Source: Serripes groenlandicus (taxonomy: Eukaryota; Mollusca; Bivalvia; Cardiida; Cardiidae). Taken from it: DNA of 64,000 nucleotides. Of this stretch, positions 1-9,468 are shown piece by piece. Location: the NCBI GenBank assembly GCA_031761405.1, contig JASEVX010000013.1, forward strand, positions 39,942,601 through 40,006,600, in the 5' to 3' direction. Under the pieces are notes generated by a model, which was given only the letters and a program-made list of their open reading frames with translations, made no database searches and had not been told where the DNA came from. Within the stretch, counting starts at the first letter, position 1; the number at the start of each line of letters is the position of its first letter. A program made the position numbers and the translations under genes.

Positions 1-12
1 TGTCTGCAATGG

Positions 13-234
13 TTAACCCTTTCCCATATATGACAAATCAGTAGCTGACGACTTTGAAAAGGTCTAACACTTATTTGAAATCTCTGTAAATAAAAGTATA
101 TATAACTACTGAAAAGGTTTGAAAACATTGTGGCGAAAGGAGAAATGCTTGTTTAGAGCAATTTCTCCTTTTGTTGTAAATTGTTTTAAAAAGTCCTCTG
201 CTGTTGCGGCAGAAAGCGTATGTATAGGCGAATT
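13..234 (-). mobile_element. TTAA-MITE-1 copy, degenerate
   Basis: The left end reads AACCCTTTCCCATATATGAC and the core GGCGAAAGGAGAAATGCTTG is recognisable, but the right terminal repeat has decayed. It abuts the next copy. Confidence 0.6.
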
Positions 235-240
235 TTAGCA

Positions 241-479
241 TTAACCCTTTCCCTCATATAGACGCTTTCTGGCGCCTCTGCAGCAGACGGCTTTTTGAAA
301 ACATTATAAGTGACAAAAGAAGAAATTGCTCAAAACGAGCAATTTCTCATTTTGCCACAATGCTTTCCACTTTAAGTCATAGTTTATCCATTGAATTATA
401 GAGATTTTCTATTTTTTGACAAAATATGTTCAAAGTCGTCTGCTGCAGAATTGTCGTATGAGGGAAATTTAAGGGTTAA
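241..479 (+). mobile_element. TTAA-MITE-1 full copy
   Basis: Both TTAA ends are present. The central stem is TTGCTC/GAGCAA with an AAAAC loop. A small insertion (TTTAA) precedes the final GGGTTAA. Confidence 0.85.
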
Positions 480-689
480 AGGCTAATGACACAAATTATT
501 TACAGGGACTCCATGAAGATGCCACTTGTATGAAATATCTAAAAACTTTTGATTTGAATGTTTGTATGTTTTCGTCTCTTGAACTACTTGGTGGGTGGAC
601 TTTTACTGATTTTGTTTATCTTTAAGTGAAAATTTATCATTTTCTTACATAATTACCCTTTATATGTATAGGTTTTTAAACATTCCGTA
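480..689. other. No recognisable gene or repeat
   Basis: AT-rich spacer between a MITE and a SINE; nothing supportable seen on either strand. Confidence 0.5.
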
Positions 690-862
690 TTACTTCTCGT
701 GACCTCGCCGCGCAGGGTTGCGGGGCTAGCATTACGACTGACTGGCTGGTGTGACGATTAATGGACCAGAAGTACTGGTATCTTACCCCGGAAATGCTGT
801 GATATAACTGAACAAATGTTAAAAGCGGCGTAAAACACCAAACAATCAATAAAATCAATCCT
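690..862 (+). mobile_element. SINE family C, body and tail
   Basis: It carries the family C landmarks: GCATTACGACTGACTGGCTG, then ACCAGAAGTACTGGTA, then GCGGCGTAAAACACCAAACA and an (AATC)-type tail. The 5' tRNA-like head is missing. The same body recurs at 15.8, 19.0, 36.0, 47.2 and 59.5 kb. Confidence 0.65.
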
Positions 863-883
863 TCTTGCGATGATTGCATGTTG

Positions 884-1130
884 TGACCTGACAGCTCAGT
901 CGGTAATGGCAAGAGCTATCAATCCAGCAAGGGGTCGTGGGTATGATACATCTTTTACGAAGATTGAGAAAAGACATTGTTACAAGTGAGATTCCTCTTC
1001 CATCAATGGGCTAAGTAGTCTTTGTGGATCAAAGGTTGCGAGTGGCATGGAAAGAATGTTATGTGAAGTACCAGTACAAGAAAATCAGGAAAAACATGTT
1101 TAAGGTTAAATGGCCACCATGATACAACTT
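884..1130 (+). mobile_element. SINE family A, near full length with tRNA-like head
   Basis: The 5' part (884-950) resembles a tRNA: an A-box-like AGCTCAGTCGGTAATGGC and a B-box-like GGTCGTGGGTATGATAC. The body follows with the family hallmark CCATCAATGGGCTAA and ends near TGGCCACCATGATACAAC. The split A/B boxes are those of a Pol III SINE, not of a folded tRNA gene. Confidence 0.6.
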
Positions 1131-1163
1131 AAGTACAGTAGTTAAAAAACTTTTTAAATGTCC

Positions 1164-1398
1164 TTAACCCTTTCCCTCATACGACAATTCTGCAGCAGAC
1201 GACTTTGAACATATTTTATCAAAAAATCAAAAAATCTCTATAATTGAATGAATAACTTTATAATGACTAAAAGTGGAAAATATTGTGGCATAAGGAGAAA
1301 TTGCTCGTTTTGAGCAATTTCTTCTTTTGTCACAATGTTTTCAAAAAGCCGTTTGCTGCAAAGGCGTCAGAAAGCGTCTATATGAGGGAAAGGGTTAA
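1164..1398 (-). mobile_element. TTAA-MITE-1 full copy
   Basis: Complete, with TTAA at both ends. The CATACGACAATTCTGC end is on the left and the GACGC end on the right. The stem is TTGCTC/GAGCAA. Its right TTAA (1395-1398) is also the left TTAA of the next copy. Confidence 0.85.
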
Positions 1399-1567
1399 CC
1401 CTAACTATAACAAATATTCAGCAGACGACTTTGAAAACATGCACGTAAAAAAATAAAGAAAATCTCTACAAAGTGAAGTAGCTCTACTCCTTTTGCCACA
1501 ATGTTTTTGAAAGTCTTCTTGTACAGAGGTGTCTAAAAGGGTCTATAGGTGGAAAATGGGGGATTAA
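1395..1567 (-). mobile_element. TTAA-MITE-1 copy lacking the central hairpin
   Basis: Both terminal regions are present but the middle is shortened: the CAAAAGGAGAAATTGC arm is gone and only CTCCTTTTGCCACAATG remains. It shares a TTAA with each neighbour. Confidence 0.7.
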
Positions 1568-1715
1568 CTCTTTCCCTCATACGACAATTCTGCAGCAGAC
1601 GACTTTGAACATATTTTGTACAAAAATAGAAAATCTCTATAATTGAATGACTTAAAAGTGGAAAACATTGTGGCAAAAGGAGAAATTGCTCGTTGGTCAT
1701 CAGCGAAAGGGTTAA
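1564..1715 (-). mobile_element. TTAA-MITE-1 copy with right half deleted
   Basis: The left half is intact up to GGAGAAATTGCTCG, then it jumps to a shortened end AGCGAAAGGGTTAA. This is an internal deletion derivative that kept both TTAA ends. Confidence 0.7.
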
Positions 1716-1820
1716 CTTAAAACTGATTTAAATATTATGTAAGGTCAATGACCTTCCTGGATCAATATTGAATAAAACAAGTTTTGACCAGGTGTAGTTT
1801 TCATATTGAGGTCATTTTTA

Positions 1821-2061
1821 CCAACCCTTTCTCTTTTGCACATACAACAAATCTGCGGCAGACTTACATTGAAAATGTCTACTAAAAAAATATGGAAAAT
1901 CTATAATTGTAGGTATTATATATTACTGAAAAAAAGTTGAAAACATTTTTGCTAAAGGAGAAAAATTGCTCATTTTGAGCAATTTCTCCTTTTGTCACTA
2001 TGTTTTCAAAAGTCGTCTGCGGCAGATGCGTCAAAATGCGTCTATAGGTGGAAAAGGTTGA
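1821..2061 (-). mobile_element. TTAA-MITE-1 copy, ends eroded
   Basis: The core GGAGAAAAATTGCTCATTTT with its arm GAGCAATTTCTCC and the subterminal GTCGTCTGCGGCAGATGCG are clear. The terminal TTAA motifs are mutated. Confidence 0.65.
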
Positions 2062-2194
2062 AGAACATTGATTCCTCTGCAGCAAATGATCTCTGATAAA
2101 CATTGTAGAAGAAGGAGGACATTGATCCCATCCTAAGTGCTTCGTTAATTACTTTGTCCTTAATTTTTCCAGTTATCCTATATATCCCAGATAC

Positions 2195-2700
2195 ATTTTG
2201 ACGCATCTTCAGCAGACGCCTTGTGAAAACATTGTGACGAAAGGAGAAATTGCTCAATCATGAGCCATTTATCCTTTTGCCACAATGTTTTTAACTGTTT
2301 CTGTAGTATTTAAACTTTTATTCAAGAAGTTTCCCATATTTTTTTCCATTCATTAATGGGGTTTAACGCCGTTTTCAACACTTTTTCAGTCATAGCTCGG
2401 CGGCTAAATTCACCTACTCATGCGTTTCCCCACAGGCTTTCTTATACCGGTACTCAACACAACATACCTTCGTTCCAAGCAACTGGCTGCTTTTCCACAT
2501 AGACTTTTAGCCCATTGGTGAAAGATGAATGCGTATGTGGGAATAGTTTGAAATTGTTTTGCACGAATATCCAAGTCAATTAGCCCACTCAATTTATTTA
2601 TTTAAAAGTTATTTTGGACCTGTAATTAACCAAATTTATTTCCCATTAGTCATCTGCTGCAAACATGTCAAAATACATCTTAATGTGGGAAAGGGTGAAG
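2195..2700. mobile_element. MITE-1 fragments flanking a SINE
   Basis: A left MITE-1 piece (2195-2320, with stem TTGCTCAATCATGAGC) and a right-end piece (2640-2700, CATCTGCTGCAAACATGTC...GTGGGAAAGGG) flank a family A SINE. Whether the two pieces are one copy is unclear, because both outer ends are of the GACGC type. Confidence 0.5.
2353..2545 (-). mobile_element. SINE family A, body
   Basis: Reads GGGGTTTAACGCCGTTTTCA, then TTCACCTACTCATGCGTTTC, then GCAACTGGCTGCTTTTCCAC and CCCATTGGTGAAAGATGAAT. The orientation is set by the tRNA-like head in the full copy at 39.75 kb. The head is missing here. Confidence 0.65.
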
Positions 2701-3119
2701 GTAAATGAAAAATCACCTTAATTTTTTCCGCCAATCTATTTATGTATCTAAATTATTATGTAAATCTTATAGATAAAATTCACATTTGCTTGCATTATCA
2801 AAACATCAAAATAAGCGTTGGCAGTCAATGTAGCATAAAATGTCAACCGTGTCATAACAAAATGGGAAGAGAAGCATGAATATGAATCCAATTTGATAAT
2901 AGTTGCATTTTCAAAAGCATTTTATCTTCAGTATAAATCAAAACCTAAATGTTCTAAGATTTTTCAAATGAGTTTATCAAAAGGTACTCAGGTGCTCCTC
3001 TTCCCAGTTTGTTTTGATCGGGTTGACATTTCACGGCTGATTGAGTCCCACTGCTTATTTTCATCTTTTGATTATGCAAGAAAAGTGAATTTTTGTCTTT
3101 ACTTCCCATAATTCTACCA

Positions 3120-3400
3120 TACAAACAGTCTGTGTTTTTGGCCGGATTGCTCTAGCAATTCCTGTTTATAGATTGGCAATGTCCGTCCGTCTGTCTGTCT
3201 GTCCGTCAACTTTTTGGTTAAAGTTTCAGGTTGAGGCAAAATCTCATCACTCAGGAAAGGGTTACAAACTTGAAACTTTGCCTGAAGATAACCAGTAGCA
3301 AGTTCTATTGATTTCTATGGTTACTTTGACCTTGACCTTGGTTTGTCGATTTTCAAGGTCAAATTGCCGACAATCCGGCCTTACCGTCTTCAGCGGTTTC
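3120..3400. mobile_element. Short rolling-circle-like element with GGCCGGATTG inverted ends
   Basis: GGCCGGATTGCTCTAGCAAT at the left is mirrored by CCGACAATCCGGCCTTACCG at the right, around a GTCCGTCCGTCTGTCTGTCT microsatellite and a tract rich in TGACCTTGACCTTG. The asymmetric inverted ends plus an internal simple repeat match the other Helentron-like elements here. Assignment is by structure only. Confidence 0.4.
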
Positions 3401-3468
3401 TTGTAATTATACTGCAGATAATGCGTTCGAAAATGTAACCATTGATAACTTTTAATGATATTTCTAAT

Positions 3469-3656
3469 TTTGATTGGTTGATTGGGGTTTAACTCCAATT
3501 TCAACAGTTTTTAAGTCATATCACGGCGGCCAGTTCACCTACTCATTTGTTTCCTGGCTTTCTCACACCAGTACTCCACACAACATTCTTTTAAAGCAAC
3601 TGGCTGCTTTTCAACATAGACTGTTAGCCCATTGGTGGAAGACGAATTTAGAGGTC
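3469..3656 (-). mobile_element. SINE family A, truncated by a MITE
   Basis: It starts TGATTGGTTGATTGGGGTTT and runs to CCCATTGGTGGAAGACGAAT. A MITE-1 copy begins at 3657, so the MITE either inserted into the SINE or marks its truncation. Confidence 0.65.
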
Positions 3657-3829
3657 TTAACCCTTTCCCTCATATAGACGCTTTCTGACGCCTCTGCAGC
3701 AGACGGCTTTTTGAAATTTCCCTTTTTGCCACTTTTTGTCATAGGATATATCCATTCAATCAGAGATTTTCTTTTTTTTTACAAAATATGTCGTCTGCTG
3801 CAGAATTGTTTATGAGGGAAAGGGTTTAA
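3657..3829 (+). mobile_element. TTAA-MITE-1 copy with central hairpin deleted
   Basis: Both ends are complete (TTAACCCTTTCCCTCATATA and TATGAGGGAAAGGGTTTAA), but the stem-loop is replaced by TTTGAAATTTCCCTTTTTGC. Confidence 0.75.
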
Positions 3830-3943
3830 ACTGTTTACCTGATGTGATATTTTAAAAGTTGTCTTCTTTGATTAAAGTTTGGTTGATTCATGTTTTAAGC
3901 CGCTTTCAACAGTATTTCAGTTGAATCGCTGCGTTCCCTAAAT

Positions 3944-5385
3944 GGTAATTAACCAGTACTACCAGTATTAACTAACTCTTTCCCACATACAACAAATCTG
4001 TAGCAGACGATTTTGAAAACATTACCTGCAGGCAACAGTTTGAAAAAATCTCCATAAATGAAAGTTTAATAATTGAATAGAGTTGAAATAACAATGTTTT
4101 AACCCTTTCCCTCATATAGACGCTTTTGTGACGCCTCTGCAGCAGACAGCTTTTTGAAAACCTAGTGACAAAAGAAGAAATTGCTCAAGATGAGCAATTT
4201 CTCCTTTTGCCACAATGTTTTCCACTTTTAGTCGTAGGTTATCCATTCAATTATAGAGATATTCTATTTGTTGACAAAAGATGTTCAAAGTCGTCTGCTA
4301 CAGAATTGTCGTATGAGGGAAAGCGTTAAACTATATTATGCTCAAGTTTTTGGAAAATCAAACTTGAACTCGCGGTAATTAACCAGTACTACCAGTATTA
4401 ATTAACTAACTCTTTCCCACATACAACAAATCTGCAGCAGATGATTTTGAAAACAACCTGCAGGCAACAGTTTGAAAAAATCTCCATAAATGAAAGTTTA
4501 ATAATTGAATAGAGTTGAAATAACAATGTTTTAACCCTTTCCCTCATATAGACGCTTTTGTGACGCCTCTGCAGCAGACAGCTTTTTGAAAACCTAGTGA
4601 CAAAAGAAGAAATTGCTCAAGATGAGCAATTTCTCCTTTTGCCACAATGTTTTCCACTTTTAGTCGTAGGTTATCCATTCAATTATAGAGATATTCTATT
4701 TGTTGACAAAAGATGTTCAAAGTCGTCTGCTACAGAATTGTCGTATGAGGGAAAGCGTTAAACTATATTATGCTCAAGTTTTTGGAAAATCAAACTTGAA
4801 CTCGCGGTAATTAACCAGTACTACCAGTATTAATTAACTAACTCTTTCCCATATACAACAAATCTGCAGCAGACGATTTTGAAAACAACCTGCAGGCAAC
4901 AGTTTGAAAAAATCTCCATAAATGAAAGTTTAATAATTGAATAGAGTTGAAATAACAATGTTTTAACCCTTTCCCTCATATAGACGCTTTTGTGACGCCT
5001 CTGCAGCAGACAGCTTTTTGAAAACCTAGTGACAAAAGAAGAAATTGCTCAAGATGAGCAATTTCTCCTTTTGCCACAATGTTTTCCACTTTTAGTCGTA
5101 GGTTATCCATTCAATTATAGAGATATTCTATTTGTTGACAAAAGATGTTCAAAGTCGTCTGCTACAGAATTGTCGTATGAGGGAAAGCGTTAAACTATAT
5201 TATGCTCAAGTTTTTGGAAAATCAAACTTGAACTCGCGGTAATTAACCAGTACTACCAGTATTAATTAACTAACTCTTTCCCATATACAACAAATCTGCA
5301 GCAGACGATTTTGAAAACAACCTGCAGGCAACAGTTTGAAAAAATCTCCATAAATGAAAGTTTAATAATTGAATAGAGTTGAAAA
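3944..5385 (+). repeat. 432 bp tandem triplication containing nested MITE-1 copies
   Basis: Units begin at GGTAATTAACCAGTACTACC: 3944-4373 (430 bp), 4374-4805 (432), 4806-5237 (432), and a partial fourth from 5238 to about 5385. Units 2-4 are almost identical by eye; unit 1 has a few small differences. Each full unit contains a SINE-derived start, the left half of a minus MITE-1, a complete plus MITE-1 (4099-4329, 4531-4761, 4963-5193) and a 50 bp spacer (CTATATTATGCTCAAGTTTT...). The near identity implies recent amplification. Confidence 0.9.
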
Positions 5386-5454
5386 ATCACAATGTTTTCA
5401 AAAGCCATCTCCTGTTGATGCGTCAGAATTTGTCTACAAATGGAAAGGGGTTAA
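5271..5454 (-). mobile_element. TTAA-MITE-1 copy, not interrupted, end of the tandem array
   Basis: This is the outer MITE of the last, partial unit. It runs through to its own right end (GTCTACAAATGGAAAGGGGTTAA) and so shows what the outer element looks like without the nested copy. The central hairpin is absent. Confidence 0.6.
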
Positions 5455-5514
5455 TTATTCAGACACTTGAGCATCAGTTGTAATAGGTTACTATCCCCGT
5501 GACCTTGAACGCTG

Positions 5515-5744
5515 TTAACCCTTTCCCTCATATAGACGCTTTCTGAAGCCTCTGCAGCAGACGGCTTTTTGAAAACATAGTGACAAAAGGAGAAATTGCA
5601 CAGAACGTGCAATTTCTCCTTTTGTCACAATGTTTTCCACTTTTAGTCATAGGTTTTCCATTCAATTATGGAGATTTTCTATTTTTTGACAAAATATGTT
5701 CAAAGTCGTCTGCTGCAGAATTGTCGTATGTGGGAAAGGGTTAA
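5515..5744 (+). mobile_element. TTAA-MITE-1, best exemplar
   Basis: Reference copy. The ends are TTAACCCTTTCCCTCATATA and CGTATGTGGGAAAGGGTTAA. The subterminal inverted block is CTGCAGCAGACGGCTTT against AAGTCGTCTGCTGCAG. The middle (5580-5628) is a perfect stem-loop with 22 bp arms (GTGACAAAAGGAGAAATTGC continuing AC) and loop AGAAC. There is no coding capacity. The TTAA duplication and CCC start match the established piggyBac signature; the mobilising transposase is not in the window. Confidence 0.88.
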
Positions 5745-5971
5745 CTCTTTCTCTCATACGACAATTATGCAGCAGACGACTTTGAACATATTTTGTCAAA
5801 AAATAGAAAATATCTTTAATTAAATGGGTATACATATGACTAAAAGTTGAAAACATTGTGGCAAAAGGAGAAATTGCTTGTTTTGAGCAATTTCTTCTTT
5901 TGTCACTATGTTTTCAAAAAGCCGTCTGCTGCAGAGGCGTCGGAAAGCGTCTATATGAGGGAAAGGGTTAA
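5741..5971 (-). mobile_element. TTAA-MITE-1 full copy sharing TTAA with its neighbour
   Basis: Opposite orientation to the preceding copy, with the single TTAA at 5741-5744 serving both. Stem TTGCTT/GAGCAA with a TGTTTT loop. Confidence 0.85.
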
Positions 5972-6051
5972 AGGAGGGATATTAGTTGTCTGCTTTGAAA
6001 GCATCTGAAGATAAAACATCTGATAATGTGGGAACATGTCAGTAATTTTAG

Positions 6052-6563
6052 TCCTGTTAAGAGTCAAAAACATTGTGGGAAAAGGAGAAATTGCTCGTTT
6101 AGAGCCTTTTATCCTGTTTCGTACAAAATTTGTAGAGGATTGTTTTGTGAACAGGCATTTTAAGTTGCCTCTTTCCGTGAAATGAATAAATGGATATAGT
6201 TTGGGTTCACGTACTTCCTTTTTTGCCCAATTTCTTCCTTCATTGAAGAACAAAATGTCAAGTTATAAACTGATAAAATTTGATTATATTATGTTCGAAT
6301 GACATTGAATCCACATAGCGCATCGTTTATGTTTGAATCAAGGTTTTCTTAAAACCTTTTTGGTAAATGCATCTGCAGACAAATATTTGAAACATTGTGG
6401 AAAAAAGAGAATTGCCCATAATGACAAATTTCTTGATTTGCCAGAATGTTTTCATCTCTATTCAATGATTATACTTTCATTTATAAATAAAGATTTTTTT
6501 ACATTTTTGCCTAGATTATTTTGAAGTTGTCTGCTGCAGATAATTTAAGTTGTTTGTGGTTAA
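6052..6563 (+). mobile_element. Degenerate MITE-1 core and copy
   Basis: 6052-6125 keeps only AAAAACATTGTGGGAAAAGG and the stem region. 6340-6563 keeps GCATCTGCAGACAAATATTT, a decayed stem and the right subterminal TTGTCTGCTGCAGATAATTT, ending at the TTAA shared with the next copy. Confidence 0.5.
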
Positions 6564-6799
6564 CCCTTTCCCTCATATAGATGCTTTCTGACGCCTCTGC
6601 AGCAGATGGCTTTTTGAAAACATCAGTGACAAAATAAGAAATTGCTCAATATGAGCAATTTCTCCATTTGCCACAATGTTTTCCACTTTTAGTCATACTC
6701 AGGTTATCCATTCAATTACAGAGATTTTCTATTTTTTGACAAAATATGTTCAAAGTCGTCTGCTTCAGAATTGTTGTATGATCGAGGGAAAAGGTTTAA
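6560..6799 (+). mobile_element. TTAA-MITE-1 full copy
   Basis: Stem TTGCTC/GAGCAA with loop AATAT. Small insertions (CTCA near 6706, ATCG near 6781) distinguish it. It is followed at 6815-6862 by the spacer of the 432 bp tandem unit. Confidence 0.85.
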
Positions 6800-6874
6800 A
6801 GTCAAAATATTTAAACTATATATTATGCTCAAGTTTTTGGAAAATCAAACTTGAACTCGCGGTCGTTACCTGAT

Positions 6875-7097
6875 ATCATTTAACTCAATGTACAACAATT
6901 CTGCAGCTAACAACTTTGAAAGTATCGTAATGCAAACACACAGAAAAGCTCTAAAAATGTAGGTATAATTACTTGAAAACATTGTGGTAAAAGGAGAAAT
7001 TGCTAGTTTTGAGCAATTTTCTTCTTTTGTCACATTGTTTTCAAAAGTTGTGTGCTGCAAAGGTGTCAGAAAGTTTATATATGTGGAAAAAGGTTAA
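6875..7097 (-). mobile_element. TTAA-MITE-1 copy
   Basis: TTTAACTCAATGTACAACAA at the left and GTGGAAAAAGGTTAA at the right. The stem is mutated on the left arm (TTGCTAGTTTTGAGCAA). Confidence 0.7.
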
Positions 7098-7303
7098 CTC
7101 TTTCCCATGGACAACAAATCTACAGTAGACGACTTTGAAAACGTTCAGTAAAACACTATATAATTATAAGTGATCAAGTTGAAAACATTGTGACATTACA
7201 AGACAAATCAATGGATTCATGCAAAACGATTGTAACTACAACTTGGACAAGATGTAGTTACAACCGTTTTGCATGAAGCCCTCAAAATGCTTCAGAGGGT
7301 TAA
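7094..7303 (-). mobile_element. MITE-1 left half joined to a palindromic insertion
   Basis: The left half of a MITE-1 (TTAACTCTTTCCCATGGACA) runs to ACATTGTGACATTACA, then a hairpin element (7213-7281) replaces the core. The right end is reduced to CAAAATGCTTCAGAGGGTTAA. Confidence 0.6.
7213..7281. repeat. Palindrome with about 29 bp arms
   Basis: GGATTCATGCAAAACGATTG...CAACCGTTTTGCATGAAGCC, with inner arms TGTAACTACA and TGTAGTTACA. Relatives lie at 9890-9960 and 14666-14706, and the terminal repeats of the elements at 47722 and 50303 are similar (GCTTGGCGTGAAACGGTTGT). Confidence 0.75.
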
Positions 7304-7309
7304 CCTTTT

Positions 7310-7760
7310 CGCCATCATGCAGGTGAGGTGACTATTAAGCCAACTGCAGCAGATCAGCAACAACCTTTGTATAAACATTGTGGCAAAAGCTGAAATTGTT
7401 TGTAGGGATTCAGTAATTATTCGTTCATTTATAGAGATGTGTTGTTTAACGGGAGCAAAATTAAGGGTAAAAGTGAAAATGAAAAAGTGACAAATTAGAT
7501 CACAAATAAAAATAAATATCTCCTAAAATCCCCTAACTTTTCCACCTCAGAAGTTGCAGCAACTACGCTTTTAAACACGCTTTTAAACACGATAATGTCT
7601 TTTTAATTCATTGAGGTCGCTTTTATCATGTATTATGAACAGATTTTAAATTTTTAAACTCTTTAAATGCTGAATGTTGAAAATGGACTTGTCCAGATTT
7701 TTATTTTGAAAAAGTCCAAAGCCAGTTCTACGAATGCGGAATTAAGCAGCCAGTCAAGTC
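7310..7760. other. MITE-1 debris and spacer
   Basis: 7310-7480 holds weak MITE-1 traces (AACTGCAGCAGATCAGC, ACATTGTGGCAAAAGC). 7480-7760 holds nothing recognisable apart from a short direct repeat CTTTTAAACACG at 7569-7592. Confidence 0.4.
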
Positions 7761-7761
7761 T

Positions 7762-8096
7762 TTGAACATATTTTGTAGAAAATCAAGTGGAAAACATCGT
7801 TTTGAGCAATTTCTTCTTTCGTCACTATGTTTTCAAAAAGCTGTATGCTGCAGAGGAGTCAGAAAGCGTCTATTTGAGGTAAAGGGCTAATTAACCCTTT
7901 CCCTCATACGACAATTCTGCAGCAGACGACTTTGAACTTATTTTGTCAAAACATGACAAAAAGTGGAAAACATTGTGGCAAAAGGAGAAATTGCACGTTT
8001 TGTGCAATTTCTTCTTTCGTCACTATGTTTTCAAAAAGCCGTCTGCTGCAGAGGAGTCAGCTAGAAAGCGTCTATTTGAGGTAAAGGGCTAATTAA
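7762..8096 (-). mobile_element. Two tandem TTAA-MITE-1 copies
   Basis: A partial copy (7762-7894) and a fuller copy (7891-8096) share the unusual right end GAGGTAAAGGGCTAATTAA and the CTTCTTTCGTCACTATG variant. This suggests local duplication rather than independent insertion. The second copy has the compensated stem TTGCAC/GTGCAA. Confidence 0.75.
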
Positions 8097-8180
8097 GAGC
8101 CTTGTCAGACAGCATTGAATTCGCCAGCTGGCCTGGCTTATACTCACTGGTGGCCCATGCTAGAAATTTCGCAAAATCGG

Positions 8181-8401
8181 TTAACCCTTTTCCACATGTA
8201 AATGCTTTATGACGCCTCTGCAGAAGACGACTTTTTAAAACATTGTGGCAAATGGAGAAATTGTTTAAAATGAGCAATTTCCCACTTTGCCATAATGATT
8301 TAAACTTTATTCAAAAATTATCTTTTCATTTTTAGAATTTTTCCTCTTTTTGTCTAGATAATTTCAAAGCAGTCTACTGTAGATTAGATAGAAAGGGTTA
8401 A
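8181..8401 (+). mobile_element. TTAA-MITE-1 copy
   Basis: Starts TTAACCCTTTTCCACATGTA and ends GATAGAAAGGGTTAA. The stem is decayed (TTGTTTAAAATGAGCAA). Confidence 0.7.
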
Positions 8402-8460
8402 AGAGAAAAAGTATTATATAGATAACATATTTTGAGGTGAACCATATTATTATTATTATA

Positions 8461-8903
8461 TCCATTTCACTCATAAAATTATGGACACTTTCTGATGCCT
8501 CTGCAGCAGACAGCTTTTTGAAAACATAGTGACAAAAGAAGAAATTGCACAAAACGTGCAATATCTCCTTTTGCCACAATGTTTTCCACTTTTTGTCATA
8601 GGTTATCCATTCAATTATGGAGATTTTCTATGTTTTGACAAAATATGTTCAAAGTCGTCTGCTGCAGAATTGTCGTATGAGGGAAAGGGTTAATTAGCCC
8701 TTTACCTCAAATAGACGCTTTCTGACTCCTCTGCAGCATACAGCTTTTTGAAAACATGGTGACGAAAGAAGAAATTGCTCAAAACGATGTTTTCCGCTTT
8801 CTGACTCCTCTGCAGCATACAGCTTTTTGAAAACATAGTGACAAAAGAAGAAATTGCTCAAATTATCTGCTGCAGTTAATAGTCGTATGAGGGAAAAGGT
8901 TAA
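8461..8903 (+). mobile_element. Two adjoining TTAA-MITE-1 copies, second rearranged
   Basis: 8461-8693 is a full copy with stem TTGCAC/GTGCAA. 8690-8903 shares its TTAA and contains an internal duplication: the block CTGACTCCTCTGCAGCATAC occurs twice (about 8726 and 8801), and the right half is mostly lost. Confidence 0.75.
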
Positions 8904-8969
8904 AGCCAATATTCTATCATGGACATCTGTTGACGCCTGTCTCAGCAGATAAATTTTGAAATCATTTTG

Positions 8970-9149
8970 TTTGTTTGTTTGTTTGTTTGTTTGGAGTTTA
9001 ACGCCGCTTTCAACAGCTTTGGTCATATCACGGCGGTCAGTGCACCTACCCATGTTTTCCTGGCTTTCCCACACCAGTACTTACACAACATTCTTTCGAA
9101 GCCACTGACTACTTTCTCACATAGATCAGAGGTGAGAGGCAATGGAAAA
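8970..9149 (-). mobile_element. SINE family A with a 13 bp target-site duplication
   Basis: The insertion is flanked by TGAAATCATTTTG at 8957-8969 and 9150-9162. It begins with a (TTGT)n tract, i.e. its tail on the minus strand, followed by GGAGTTTAACGCCGCTTTCA and the family body. It sits inside a degenerate MITE-1 (CTCAGCAGATAAATTTTGAA). Confidence 0.8.
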
Positions 9150-9271
9150 TGAAATCATTTTGAAAAAAGGAATTTAAAACGCTCATTATAACCATATATC
9201 TCATTTTCTGTATTTTTCATGAGAATTGACTGTTTTGAAACAAGACGACTCAAAACATCATATCCAAGATA

Positions 9272-9468
9272 AATCCTTTCCCACTCATACAGACGGACGC
9301 ATCTCTCCAACAGACGACTTTTGAAAACATTGTGACAAAGGAAGAAATAGCTCATAGAAGAACCACAATGTTTTCAACTCTATTCAATAAGTAAATAGTA
9401 AACTATATTCCCAAATTTTGCCAAGATGATTTCAAAGTTGTCTGCTGCAGATTTGTTGGGAAAGGGTA
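9272..9468 (+). mobile_element. TTAA-MITE-1 copy, degenerate
   Basis: TCCTTTCCCACTCATACAGA at the left and TGCTGCAGATTTGTTGGGAA at the right. The stem is largely lost. Confidence 0.6.

Noticed and set aside
241..479. Telomere-like TTAACCC motifs
   Set aside because: The motif is the terminus of MITE-1 and is not tandemly repeated.
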